This document shows, in pieces, positions 1 to 7,900 of a stretch of DNA of 15,533 nucleotides. The stretch's first letter is position 1. Each line of letters opens with the position of its first letter. The notes below the pieces were generated by a model. The model was not told where the DNA came from. It searched no databases and was given only the letters and a program-made list of their open reading frames with translations. The position numbers and the translations under genes are program-made. Origin of the DNA: DAOUET01 sp034430155 (lineage in GTDB: Bacteria; Chloroflexota; Anaerolineae; Anaerolineales; UBA4823); the NCBI GenBank assembly GCA_034430155.1, contig DAOUET010000086.1, positions 1 to 15,533 on the forward strand. The letters are read 5' to 3'.

Positions 1-170
1 AGGCCATCGGCGACTACACTCAAAGATCCAATCGCTAATCCGGCAGCAAGTTTCACACCGGTTGCCAGGAAATTCAGCAGCATGGTGACGATCAATACCC
101 AGCGAATCCGGGTCAGATCGCGTTTTTCGGTGGCAAAATAGCCCTCATCAATCCAATCGGGTTTGATCAT
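1..170 (-). CDS. Cation diffusion facilitator (CDF) family metal transporter, N-terminal part
   Basis: The reverse strand reads an open frame from ATG at 170 to the window edge (56 codons, no stop). It begins MIKPDWIDEGYFATEKRDL and continues with a hydrophobic segment, then KLAAGLAIGSLSVVADGL. The GxxxGSxSxxADGxH-like stretch at the end of the first helix is typical of CDF transporters, which export divalent metals (Zn, Fe, Co, Mn) from the cytoplasm in exchange for protons. The ADG aspartate lies where the family has its first metal-site residue, although the site itself cannot be judged from this fragment. The rest of the gene lies outside the window. No clear Shine-Dalgarno sequence precedes the ATG, so the start is tentative. 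The gene is head-to-head with the cytochrome c remnant, with hardly any room for a promoter of its own. The nearby iron-uptake operon would fit a metal-efflux role, but that is inference. Confidence 0.75.
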   Translation of the reverse strand, partial: MIKPDWIDEGYFATEKRDLTRIRWVLIVTMLLNFLATGVKLAAGLAIGSLSVVADG

Positions 171-240
171 CAAAGAGGATTATAAACCCAACTAATTTCA
201 AGATTTTGGAAACCCGAACAACTGGGACGAATATGCCGGC

Positions 241-558
241 TTGACCAACCCCTTGGCGAACGACCAGGCTGAGATCGAGGCAGGAAAATCCATCTTTGAA
301 TCCAATTGCATCACCTGTCATGGTGCCGAGCGACATGGCGATGGCCCGGCAACGGCGGCCTTGGATCCGAAATCTGCCAATATGGCTGATGCTGAGATGA
401 TGAGTGACCTGACGGATGGATATATATTCTGGCGTATCAGTGAGGGCGGGGCTTTCGCCCCCATTAATTCGGCCATGCCCGCCTGGAAGGAGAGCCCTTC
501 AGAAGAGCAAAGATGGCAAGTCATAAGCTTTGTTCGTTGGTTGAGCCCTGGTCAATAA
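241..558 (+). CDS. Class I cytochrome c, 5'-truncated (no signal peptide)
   Basis: The frame from TTG at 241 encodes 105 residues with one haem-binding CXXCH motif (Cys23-Ile-Thr-Cys26-His27), a GDGP stretch after it, and a probable axial methionine (Met79 in SAMPAW) before a final helix. This is the layout of a small mono-haem class I cytochrome c that carries electrons outside the cytoplasmic membrane. Such proteins need a Sec signal or lipid anchor, and none is encoded here. There is no ribosome site before the TTG. The frame stays open and protein-like back to position 196 (FQDFGNPNNWDEYAGL) and then hits TAA at 193-195. The mature domain therefore probably extends upstream and the secretion signal has been lost or frameshifted. 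Most likely it is a 5'-truncated gene remnant. A functional short gene starting at TTG is less likely. Confidence 0.65.
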   Translation: MTNPLANDQAEIEAGKSIFESNCITCHGAERHGDGPATAALDPKSANMADAEMMSDLTDGYIFWRISEGGAFAPINSAMPAWKESPSEEQRWQVISFVRWLSPGQ

Positions 559-590
559 TCGAAAAAGCCTCGCAATTAGAACCATTCTAA

Positions 591-605
591 GGTGACTCTG
601 TCACC
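591..605. repeat. Small perfect inverted repeat in the cytochrome-fur gap
   Basis: GGTGAC and GTCACC are separated by TCT, giving a perfect 6-bp stem 33 bases after the cytochrome stop codon. There is no run of T on either side, so it is not a typical intrinsic terminator. It could be a protein-binding site or a weak RNA hairpin. The rest of 559-707 shows no gene or other motif that I recognise. Confidence 0.3.
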
Positions 606-707
606 AAACCTGTGCCCGGTAGTAGCCTGGGGGGGAAATCGATTTCTATACCCCTTACTTATCACATTCATCCTGTAAGAGAAGCGACAAACATCACTAT
701 TTTCTAA

Positions 708-721
708 ACCTTTTCAAAGGT
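708..721. promoter_or_regulatory. Inverted repeat upstream of fur
   Basis: ACCTTT and AAAGGT flank a two-base centre, a perfect 6-2-6 inverted repeat about 50 bases before the fur start codon. It lies in the AT-rich stretch where the promoter should be. The core promoter itself cannot be named with confidence: TAAGAT at 721-726 is a possible -10 box without a convincing -35. The repeat may be a second operator. Confidence 0.35.
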
Positions 722-739
722 AAGATATCCTTAGTTTAC

Positions 740-754
740 TGCAAATAATTTGCA
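740..754. promoter_or_regulatory. Fur-box-like 7-1-7 palindrome before fur-feoB
   Basis: TGCAAAT-A-ATTTGCA is a perfect 7-1-7 inverted repeat ending 13 bases before the fur ATG. Members of the Fur family (Fur, PerR, Zur, Mur) typically bind 7-1-7 palindromes. The sequence differs from the Bacillus consensus TGATAATNATTATCA mainly in the GC pair. Its position, directly in front of a Fur-family gene that leads an iron-uptake operon, makes autoregulation the simplest reading. Confidence 0.6.
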
Positions 755-767
755 ATAAGGATAATCA

Positions 768-1226
768 ATGAATTCTATGCTTCAGGACACGGCGAAAAGG
801 TTGCGAGATCAAGGCGGCCGGTTGACATCCCAACGGCGTTTGATCATAAAAACTTTGGATTCCTTGGATACCCATCCGACCGCCGAAGAGCTCTACCAAG
901 TCGTAAAGCGGCAAGCCCCGGACCTGCACCTCTCTACCGTTTACAGAACCTTGCGCTGGTTGGAGCAGGAGGGCTTGGTAAGTGCTCGCAGGTTTGATGA
1001 AGATAACCGCCAGGAACGCTTTGATCCAGTTTTACCTGCTGATCACTATCATTTCTTATGTACTTCCTGCCGAGGGGTAACGGAATTTGACACCGAATTC
1101 ATGAAAAGTATCAAGACTCAGTTTGAACTGGCCACCGGCGCGCAGGTAGAGCACGCCTCGATTGTGCTCTACGGCTTATGTCCACATTGCCAACCAGACC
1201 CGCCCGTTTCCGAATCCCAATTGTAG
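768..1226 (+). CDS. fur: Fur-family metalloregulator (ferric uptake regulator type)
   Basis: The 152-residue product has the full Fur-family layout. An N-terminal winged helix (about residues 10-85) contains the recognition helix LSTVYRTLRWLEQEGLV. A C-terminal dimerisation domain contains DHYHFLC, two structural zinc CXXC pairs (Cys98/Cys101 and Cys138/Cys141) and the His/Glu-rich metal-binding segments. The family senses Fe(II), Zn(II), Mn(II) or peroxide and normally represses uptake genes when metal is bound. The sensor type cannot be fixed from sequence alone, but co-transcription with feoB and feoA favours iron. The start is ATG at 768, preceded by AAGG at 757-760, and a palindrome of Fur-box geometry lies immediately upstream. 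The feoB start is 13 bases after the stop, so the genes form one operon. The length is normal for the family (about 140-155). Confidence 0.9.
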   Translation: MNSMLQDTAKRLRDQGGRLTSQRRLIIKTLDSLDTHPTAEELYQVVKRQAPDLHLSTVYRTLRWLEQEGLVSARRFDEDNRQERFDPVLPADHYHFLCTSCRGVTEFDTEFMKSIKTQFELATGAQVEHASIVLYGLCPHCQPDPPVSESQL

Positions 1227-1239
1227 GGAGCTTGAGCGC

Positions 1240-3213
1240 ATGCCTTGCCACCCATCACCCCCATCAAGAACCAAGAGCGCCAATGGCAACATCGCTTTGG
1301 TGGGCCAACCCAATGTAGGCAAGTCAGTGATTTTTCAGCGCCTGACCGGCCAGCACGTGGCCATCGCTAATTATCCCGGCACCACCGTGGAGGTTGCCCG
1401 CGGAAAAGCCCGATGGTTTGCGGATTCAGACCTGGTAGATACACCCGGATTGATCACATTTCCCCCTCACACCGAGGACGAACAAGTCACAGAACGCCTA
1501 TTATTCCAAGAACCTCTACGGGCCATCCTACAAGTGGGTGATGCCAAGAATCTGCGAAGGACCCTGCTATTGGCGGTACAGATTGCAGAGATGGGCCTAC
1601 CGATGGTGCTGGCTTTGAACATGATGGATGAAGCTGAAGCGCGGGGCGTCTCGATTGACGTTAATTTACTCACAAATCATCTGGCTTTACCGGTTGTGAC
1701 CACTACAGCGACCCGCGGCCTGGGAATAGATCAAATTATCGAACACCTTCAACAAGCCTCTCCACCTCAATTTCGTATGACCTATGCTCCCGAAATCGAA
1801 GGCTGCCTGGCTGAAACCTGCGTAGCGCTGCCGCAGACGCCGATTGCATCCCGAGCTATGGCACTCTTGTGGTTGAGCGGCGACGAAGTTGCCGAGAAAT
1901 GGATAGAAGCGCATCTTCCACCGGAGGATTTTAGTAGATTACAAGCACAGCGCCAAACTATGCAATTCTCATTTCACGAGCCTCTATCCGTCGTAATCCA
2001 GAAGACTCGCCTGGAATTCGTCGACCGGGTATCCTCGGTTGTTATCTTGGAGTCTGGGGCGGGGTGGCGGGGATTTTCTACCTTCTTAGGCGACCTGACT
2101 ACCCATCCCCTCTGGGGTCTCTTCATCCTGGCAACGGTACTATACCTTCTTTATTTGTTCGTCGGGGTTTTTGGAGCTGGAAGTCTGGTGGATCTCTTGG
2201 AAACCAGGCTCTTTGGGGAGTTGATCAATCCCAGGGTAACCGCCTGGGTTCAGTCTGTGGTACCCTTTCAGTTTCTAAGGGATGCATTGGTGGGGCAATA
2301 CGGCCTTTGGACCATGGGTATGACTTACGCCCTGGCATTGATAATGCCAATCGTAACCACCTTTTTTCTGGCATTTGGCGTCATGGAAGATTCCGGGTAT
2401 CTTCCCCGGTTGGCTGCCCTAAGTAATCGACTGTTCCGGATGCTTGGTCTGAATGGAAAAGCTGTTTTACCGATGGTGCTCGGGCTTGGCTGCGTGACCA
2501 TGGCCACCCTGACAACCAGGGTGTTGGAGAGCAAACGCGATCGCCTGCTGGTGACATTGCTGCTGGCTTTAGCAGTGCCGTGCTCAGCCCAGTTAGGGGT
2601 GGTCATGGGGATTCTGGCAGGGATTTCGATGTACGCCACCCTGATCTGGAGTGGGGTAATATTGGGCGTATTGCTGTTAATTGGCTGGTTAGCAGCCCGC
2701 CTTATGCCGGGTGAACGCACCGGCTTGTTGGTGGAATTACCCCCTTTGAGATGGCCGTTGATCTCTAATATCCTGCTCAAGACCCTGGCACGATTGGAGT
2801 GGTATCTAAAAGAAGTGGTTCCACTCTTCTTGTTGGGGACGGCCATCATGTTCGTCCTGGATAAGACCGGCCTGCTGAGGGTTTTGGTAGGCGCAGGCGA
2901 GCCTCTCGTCACTGGCTGGCTGGGCTTACCACCAGAAACCAGCGCGGCTTTCTTGATGGGATTTCTACGCCGTGATTTCGGTGCGGCTGGCTTATTCATC
3001 ATGGTGTCTCAGGGTCTGCTCGATCCGGTTCAGGTGGTGGTCGCCATGGTGACGGTGACCTTATTTATCCCCTGCTTCGCCAGCGTTTTGATGATTGCCA
3101 AAGAACGCGGCTGGCGAACTGCTGCAGGGATGTTGCTCGTGATCTTCCCTTTGGCGTTCCTGGTGGGGGGCTTGCTCGAGCGGATTTTGGTGCTGGTGGG
3201 GTGGGGAGTATGA
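1240..3213 (+). CDS. feoB: Ferrous iron transport protein B (FeoB)
   Basis: FeoB is the inner-membrane Fe(II) permease with a cytoplasmic G domain. The G-protein motifs are clear: G1 GQPNVGKS (22-29), a G2-like NYPGTTVE (44-51), G3 DTPG (67-70) and G4 NMMD (127-130). A helical spacer follows, then a membrane part with the Gate motifs GLGCVTMATLTTRVLESKRD and later VPCSAQLGV, and FLRRDFGAAGL in the second half. The G1 motif is GQPNVGKS rather than the more usual GNPNxGKT, and the first Gate motif lacks the usual GCxVPAI. At 657 residues it is somewhat shorter than typical FeoB (about 700-770). The frame is open from 1162, but ATG 1240 is preferred because GGAG at 1227-1230 lies 9 bases before it and the earlier frame overlaps fur. 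The stop overlaps the next start (ATGA). Confidence 0.92.
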   Translation: MPCHPSPPSRTKSANGNIALVGQPNVGKSVIFQRLTGQHVAIANYPGTTVEVARGKARWFADSDLVDTPGLITFPPHTEDEQVTERLLFQEPLRAILQVGDAKNLRRTLLLAVQIAEMGLPMVLALNMMDEAEARGVSIDVNLLTNHLALPVVTTTATRGLGIDQIIEHLQQASPPQFRMTYAPEIEGCLAETCVALPQTPIASRAMALLWLSGDEVAEKWIEAHLPPEDFSRLQAQRQTMQFSFHEPLSVVIQKTRLEFVDRVSSVVILESGAGWRGFSTFLGDLTTHPLWGLFILATVLYLLYLFVGVFGAGSLVDLLETRLFGELINPRVTAWVQSVVPFQFLRDALVGQYGLWTMGMTYALALIMPIVTTFFLAFGVMEDSGYLPRLAALSNRLFRMLGLNGKAVLPMVLGLGCVTMATLTTRVLESKRDRLLVTLLLALAVPCSAQLGVVMGILAGISMYATLIWSGVILGVLLLIGWLAARLMPGERTGLLVELPPLRWPLISNILLKTLARLEWYLKEVVPLFLLGTAIMFVLDKTGLLRVLVGAGEPLVTGWLGLPPETSAAFLMGFLRRDFGAAGLFIMVSQGLLDPVQVVVAMVTVTLFIPCFASVLMIAKERGWRTAAGMLLVIFPLAFLVGGLLERILVLVGWGV

Positions 3214-3428
3214 GCGAAAACCTTATAACCTGCCCCCTGTGTGGCTATGTTTTTGACCCGGCAAAGCATTCAGCTTGCAGGTCCTGCCCATTACAAAAAG
3301 GCTGCCAGCTGCTGTGCTGTCCGGTATGTGGCTATCAGATGGTCGATCTCGACCAGTCTGTGCTGGTACGCACGTTGGATAAGTTGGTGAATCGAATCAA
3401 GAACAGCAGCTCTGATATGGCGAAATAA
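3210..3428 (+). CDS. Small eight-cysteine protein between feoB and feoA
   Basis: The ATG at 3210 overlaps the feoB stop in an ATGA junction and is preceded by GGGGAG at 3203-3208, so it is translationally coupled to FeoB. The 72-residue product has Cys8, 11, 23, 26, 32, 36, 37 and 40, in the pattern CPLCGY...CRSCPLQKGC...CCPVCGY. It then has a basic, helical tail of about 30 residues with no membrane span. The two CPxCGY knuckles resemble a zinc-ribbon or rubredoxin-like fold and could hold Zn or Fe. Its place between feoB and feoA suggests an accessory role in Fe(II) transport. It is not the membrane-anchored FeoB-associated Cys-rich protein and not a recognisable FeoC. I recall similar small Cys-rich proteins beside feo genes in other anaerobes, but this is unverified. 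Confidence 0.75.
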   Translation: MSENLITCPLCGYVFDPAKHSACRSCPLQKGCQLLCCPVCGYQMVDLDQSVLVRTLDKLVNRIKNSSSDMAK

Positions 3429-3441
3429 GGCGCTTAACGCT

Positions 3442-3792
3442 ATGGGATATTTTCGCAATCGCTTTCACCGAAGAGCACGCAAGCGGGCTCGCTGTGGAAA
3501 GAGCCATTTACCCCGGCATGCGACCTCATCCGACCTGGTCAGCCTAGCGGCAGTACTTCCAGGCGGAGGGGCGCGGGTTTCGGGTTATTCAATCCACCTT
3601 AAATCTGAACGCCTGTCCCAATTACAGGCCTATGGCTTGGTGCCTGGCGCCTGGGTGACGGTAATACAGCATTCACCGGTCACTATCATAAGGGTAGATC
3701 AGACTGAGTTGGCCATGGAATGGGGGATTGCCTGCCAGGTCCTGGTAAAGGATTTATCTGAATTGGCAGAATCAGAAAGAGAAAGCGGATGA
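3442..3792 (+). CDS. feoA: FeoA-domain protein
   Basis: The product is 116 residues. The first 35 or so are basic and not recognisable. Residues from about 38 on form a FeoA SH3-like domain (sequences such as GGGARVSGYSIHL, RLSQLQAYGLVPGAWVTVIQ and ELAMEWGIACQVLV). FeoA is a small cytoplasmic protein that interacts with FeoB and is needed for Fe(II) uptake. The domain usually stands alone at about 75-85 residues, so this N-terminal extension is odd. No internal start with a good ribosome site was seen, and ATG 3442 follows TAAGG at 3426-3430 at a slightly long spacing. It is the last gene of the fur-feoB-Cys protein-feoA operon and converges on the GntR gene with a 25-base gap. Confidence 0.85.
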   Translation: MGYFRNRFHRRARKRARCGKSHLPRHATSSDLVSLAAVLPGGGARVSGYSIHLKSERLSQLQAYGLVPGAWVTVIQHSPVTIIRVDQTELAMEWGIACQVLVKDLSELAESERESG

Positions 3793-3817
3793 TCATTTCC
3801 CCCTGTGTGGGGCAGGT

Positions 3818-4555
3818 CTAATACCGCCGGTATCGAGTCAAGTGAATCTTCAGATAATCGGCTCGATGGTATTCTTTTGAATATATCACCGGTTGCTCAT
3901 CCTGGTTGTAATCGACCTGCTCGAGTAAAATCCAGGGGATAAATTGGTTCACCTCCACCCGGTTGGCCAAACCTTCGTCGTATAGAACTGCCCCGATGGT
4001 TGTCCGGGCGTGATCCAGTCGCACCCCCCAATCACCCTCAAGGATATCGAAGAGAGATCCTTTGAAGTCTAGGTCCTGCCAGGATCCAATTATCCAACGT
4101 TTTGACAAGATATCGATTGAATAAAGAATGGGTAGGTCATCGATATAACGGATCCTCTCTATTTTGAGAACCGGGTTACCTGGTTGAATACCTAGCTTGG
4201 TAGCGACTAAATCATCCGCTGGATTTTCTTGCACCTGCAAAACTTTGGTGGTCCATCTGATTTCGTAGTCTTCAAGCAAGCGAGTCACGCTTTTTAATTC
4301 GGTGATATCGACTTTGATATCTTTCAAGGGGGTTATCAGATATCGTCCAGAGCCATGTCTGGCGACTAAGATACGCTCTTCTTCAAGGAGTTGGAGACCC
4401 TCCCTTAAAGTCGAACGGCTGACGTGCAGCGCTTCAGTGAGGACTTTTTCGGTGGGAATTTTATCGCCGAGTCGGTAATCACCCTCCATCAGGATATCCA
4501 GGACACCTTTTCGGATTTTATATCGAAGTAGTTCAGTTCTATAATGTCTTCTCAT
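3818..4555 (-). CDS. GntR-family transcriptional regulator, HutC/UTRA type
   Basis: The 245-residue product has a winged-helix GntR domain at the N-terminus (about residues 8-75, with GDYRLGDKIPTEKVLTEALHVSRSTLREGLQLLEEERIL) and a UTRA effector-binding domain (about 95-235, containing NPVLKIERIRYIDDLPI and PVIYSKEYHR). HutC-type GntR proteins are usually repressors released by a small-molecule ligand. ATG 4555 is chosen over GTG 4564 because AAAGG lies 8 bases before the ATG but would abut the GTG. The gene has its own promoter, described separately. It stands alone between convergent feoA and a repeat-rich gap, so neighbours give no clue to the ligand or target genes. Confidence 0.88.
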   Translation of the reverse strand: MRRHYRTELLRYKIRKGVLDILMEGDYRLGDKIPTEKVLTEALHVSRSTLREGLQLLEEERILVARHGSGRYLITPLKDIKVDITELKSVTRLLEDYEIRWTTKVLQVQENPADDLVATKLGIQPGNPVLKIERIRYIDDLPILYSIDILSKRWIIGSWQDLDFKGSLFDILEGDWGVRLDHARTTIGAVLYDEGLANRVEVNQFIPWILLEQVDYNQDEQPVIYSKEYHRADYLKIHLTRYRRY

Positions 4556-4591
4556 TCGAAACACCTTTCAAATTCGTCCGACAACTCATGC

Positions 4592-4620
4592 ATCTTACAA
4601 GCATTTGGGTTGTTTGTCAA
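4592..4620 (-). promoter_or_regulatory. Sigma-70-type promoter for the GntR gene
   Basis: On the minus strand a perfect -35 box TTGACA (4620-4615) is followed by a 17-base spacer and TAAGAT (4597-4592). The spacing is ideal and the predicted transcript starts about 30 bases before the GntR ATG. No clear GntR-type operator palindrome was identified over it. Confidence 0.6.
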
Positions 4621-4629
4621 AAGACGTCG

Positions 4630-4650
4630 ACTTCGTAGTCTACCCATTTT
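4630..4650. repeat. Solitary IS-end-like sequence
   Basis: The stretch GACTTCGTAGTCTACCCATTT resembles the left end, plus outer flank, of the IS4-type element at 10208 (ACTTCTGAAGTCTACCCACTT). The core GTCTACCCA is identical. No transposase or matching second end is found nearby. It may be a relic of a related insertion, or the shared sequence may be a chance or target-site resemblance. Confidence 0.35.
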
Positions 4651-4807
4651 CATGCCTTTTGGTGTGTTTTATCTCATGGAAACTCCTTAATTTACTTGTG
4701 GGTTGGGTTGCATACGCTTCATGACTCAATTCGATGGCAGTGATCGATGTTCGCCTCCATTCAAAGTCCTAGTACATCGCTGCGGAAATACACCGACGGT
4801 TTCTCGT

Positions 4808-4864
4808 CACCGAGACACAGAGGGCACGGAGAAAAACTCCGTGTTCTCTGTGTTCCCCGTAGTG
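4808..4864. repeat. Long imperfect palindrome (dispersed hairpin repeat type)
   Basis: A 24-base left arm (4808-4831, CACCGAGACACAG then AGGGCACGGAG) is separated by AAAAA from a right arm (4837-4864, CTCCGTGTTCTCTGTG then TTCCCCGTAGTG). The arms pair over most of their length with a few mismatches and a small bulge. The GAGACACAGAG / CTCTGTGT core is a sequence style I recall from short dispersed palindromes in many environmental bacterial genomes. It lies 46 bases beyond the stop of the minus-strand peptidase gene and could fold as a 3' hairpin for that transcript, but no T-run follows. The remainder of 4651-4909 shows nothing else recognisable. Confidence 0.65.
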
Positions 4865-4909
4865 AAGGTAACCATTGGCTTATTTACGCCCACATGCACT
4901 AATTGCGTC

Positions 4910-7900
4910 CTATGGTGAATTTTGCAAGGCCAGCGGCAGGTAGAGCTGCCTCACTTCAAGCAGCGCGGCGCGAAAGACCGCGCCGTACGTATCGCCGCTG
5001 GCCGCGTATACCGCGCCGCTGGGTGTTCGCAAAAAGCCATATACCGCGTCCGCCATGAATAGGGTTCCGGCGGGCTGCCACATTGCAGCACCCGACGGTA
5101 GCTTGTAGACGAAGGTGGTATAGGGTCCGCCTCCGGCATCCAAGCCCGCATAGATGGTGCCCGAGACGCTGAGCAAGGCCCGTACGGCTTTACTGGCTGG
5201 CAAGCCTGGGGGAGATTCCCACGTCGCGCCGTTGTTGAGCGATCGAATGACCTGGCCTGCTCCGGTCTCAGTCGTGACGCCAGCATATAGATCCCCGGCT
5301 TCGTCGATCAGCGCGTACACGGCCGTGACACCGCTGAGCGTTCCAACGCTTTGCCAGTTGTTGTTGACCAAGCGGAAGAGGACGCCGTGACCATCCGAGC
5401 GCGCCCCGCCTGCATATAGGGTGCCCTCGCCGCTTTCCCACAGTGCGTAGATATGACTGGCGTCCGGTGGCGGCCCCAGTGGCTCCCAATGCTGGCCGTC
5501 GTCATACGAGACCAGGATCAGGCCGTTGGGCCCGGTCCCCGCCACCAGCTGCCCGTTGGCTCGTTGCAGCAAGGCGTGCACAATGGTGGCGTCCGGCAAC
5601 TCGGCCGCTGGTGACCACGCCTCGCCGTTATTGGTTGATCGATAGATGATCCCGCGCTCGACTGCATCCGGATCGCTCGCATGGTAGGTTGTGCCGCCCA
5701 CCAGCAGGGCGTTGTCACTGCTCACCAGGATGCTGTCCAACCACCATGCATCCGTAATGGCCGCAGTCGGTTCCCAGGTATCGCCATCGTCGGCTGAACG
5801 GAAGACGGTGCCGGTATTGGCTTCATTCACTTCGTTAGTGGTCGCCGCCGCGAAGAGTAAGCCCTCCTGGTTCTGCACCAGGCCTGCGATGCGAAACGCC
5901 TGAGGAACCTGGCCTGTGGTTGCCCAGCTGGGCTGTATGGTCTGGGCTACGGTTGGACGAAGTGTTGAGTCGGAGGTTAGGCCGGTACGCTGCATGGCGC
6001 TGAAGTCGGGCCTTCTCTCCGATGTGGGCTGTACGGGTGTAGTGTGGCTGGTGGTGGTCAGCCACGGCGCGGCAAAGTATAGATGGGTGATTGGCGAGCC
6101 GGTCCCAGGATAGACCACGCCGCTGCCGGTGGCCGTCGCGCCGGGCGAGTAGATCACTTGTGGTCCCATGGCCGGATGTGAGTCGTGATCGTTGACCGGT
6201 CGCGGCGCCCACCAGCTGTTTGGGGTCGAACCGCTGCTCCAGCGCCAGATGACCTGCGTGCCCGTGGACTGAACGTGATCATATGCGATGTTCATCCAAC
6301 GGTTTGGGCCGGTGCGGTAGCCGACCATATCAGGCATGAGCTCGTCGACGCCTTGTTCGATGCTCAGCGGGAGATTTTGCGTCCAGTGATCTCCGCCATC
6401 GGGGCTGTAAGCGTAGCGCACGTCGACGCCACCGAGCATCACGGGCTTGTAGTAGTTATAGGCCACCCACACCGTCGGGATGGCTGCATCGGTCGAGGCG
6501 GCCACCACCGGGACCGCGTGATAATCGCCGCTGTCCCCTGAAGTGAGATTCGTCCAGGTGCTCCAGCTGGCTCCGCGATCGATGCTGCGCTTGATGCCTA
6601 CATCGTTGGGAAAAGCGTCTGCCACAGCCACGAGGTAGACATGTTGACTCGGTCCGGCGTCGATGTGGGGCTGTTGATAGTTCTCGAAAGTGAACTGATT
6701 GGTCCAGGATCCACCATTGATGGTCGAAAGGGCGACCTTGACCTGGTGCGAGCTGCCCGTGGTGACTTCCCAGGCCAGGTACAGGTTGAAAGCCGACGGC
6801 ATGGGCATCGGGTCGCGGGCCGCGGATATGGCCACGATATTGGCGCTTGGGCCTTCATTGGCGATGGCGATCAGGCTACGCGTGGCGGGATTAGCCAGGC
6901 TGAGGCGCTCGTCATAGACGCCCCCGCTGGTATCGCTAAAGAAGACGTGCAAGTACTGGCTGGCACCCTCGTCGAGGTACCAATCGCCCACCATCACGTC
7001 GACGGCCAGGATACCGCTGCTGTGACCGACCGTCGTCCACAGGCCCCAGGTCATGCCGTGATTCGACGACTTGTAGACATTAATCGTGCCGTCCACGTTG
7101 GAAGGCTGCGTGCTGACCGCCACGTACATGTCGCCGTTGTCGTTGTTGTCGGTGCCGTAGGCATACACCGCGCCGGTGTGAATCGTCTGGTTGGTGCCCT
7201 TGGTGGAGGTGTCGAAGCCCTCCAGCACCATCGATGGATCCCCGAACAGATTGAAGGCCCAGTGAAATGGTTGATAGTTGTTGTTGTAGAACTTGTTCGT
7301 GTAGCGGATCTTGGTCTCGAACAACGACCATCCCAGGCTGTAGTGGTTCTGAACCAGGTCCTCGGCGAAGTAGTAGCCTACCGTGCTGGTGTTGCCGTTG
7401 TCGGGTTGACTCCAGCCAGGCATGTAAGGTTCGGGCGCGTAAAAGCCGACCACGCCAGCGGCTGCCCCCTGCGCCAGCAGCTCGCTGCCGGTGTTGTCGG
7501 TGTAGCTGCCGGGGTCGGCCATGGTTTGGTCTGGTTCCGGCCAGGGCGGGCCTACCAGGATGATCGAAGAGCAACCCATCAGCGCTACGATGGAGGGATG
7601 CGGGTTGGTCAATGAGGTCACGTCGGTCTTGAGGAACAAATCGCTCCACACCAACTCGCCGGCATCGACCTGATTGGTGGTCGTCATGGTATCGTGATGC
7701 CAGTAAACGCCGCTTAACCCGCCGGCATTGCCGTGATCGGTCAGGATGGCCAGGCCGTGATCCTTCGAGTTCCAGGCGGTCACCACATTGGCGTTGCTGG
7801 CATCGTAGTCGGGTGGCGGTGCGTATGTGCTGGTTCCCAGACCGCTCTGCTCGTAGAGACGGGTGTAACTCCAGCCGTTGGGGTCCAGCAGGTGGTTTCG

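Noticed and set aside
2325..3002. 225-codon minus-strand frame opposite feoB
   Set aside because: It is antisense to the conserved FeoB membrane domain and has no start signal or family.
3798..3813. Possible terminator between feoA and the GntR gene (CCCC...GGGG)
   Set aside because: The stem is only 4 bp with no T-run on either side, which is too weak to annotate.
4703..4918. 71-codon plus-strand frame
   Set aside because: It runs through the long palindrome at 4808-4864 and contains no recognisable protein sequence.
6641..7615. Long plus-strand open frame (324 codons) inside the peptidase gene, and a similar one at 7733-8788 (351 codons)
   Set aside because: Both are antisense to the C25 peptidase, whose domains and motifs are clear. 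They have low-complexity Val/Gly/Arg composition, no ribosome site and no recognisable family; high G+C keeps antisense frames open.
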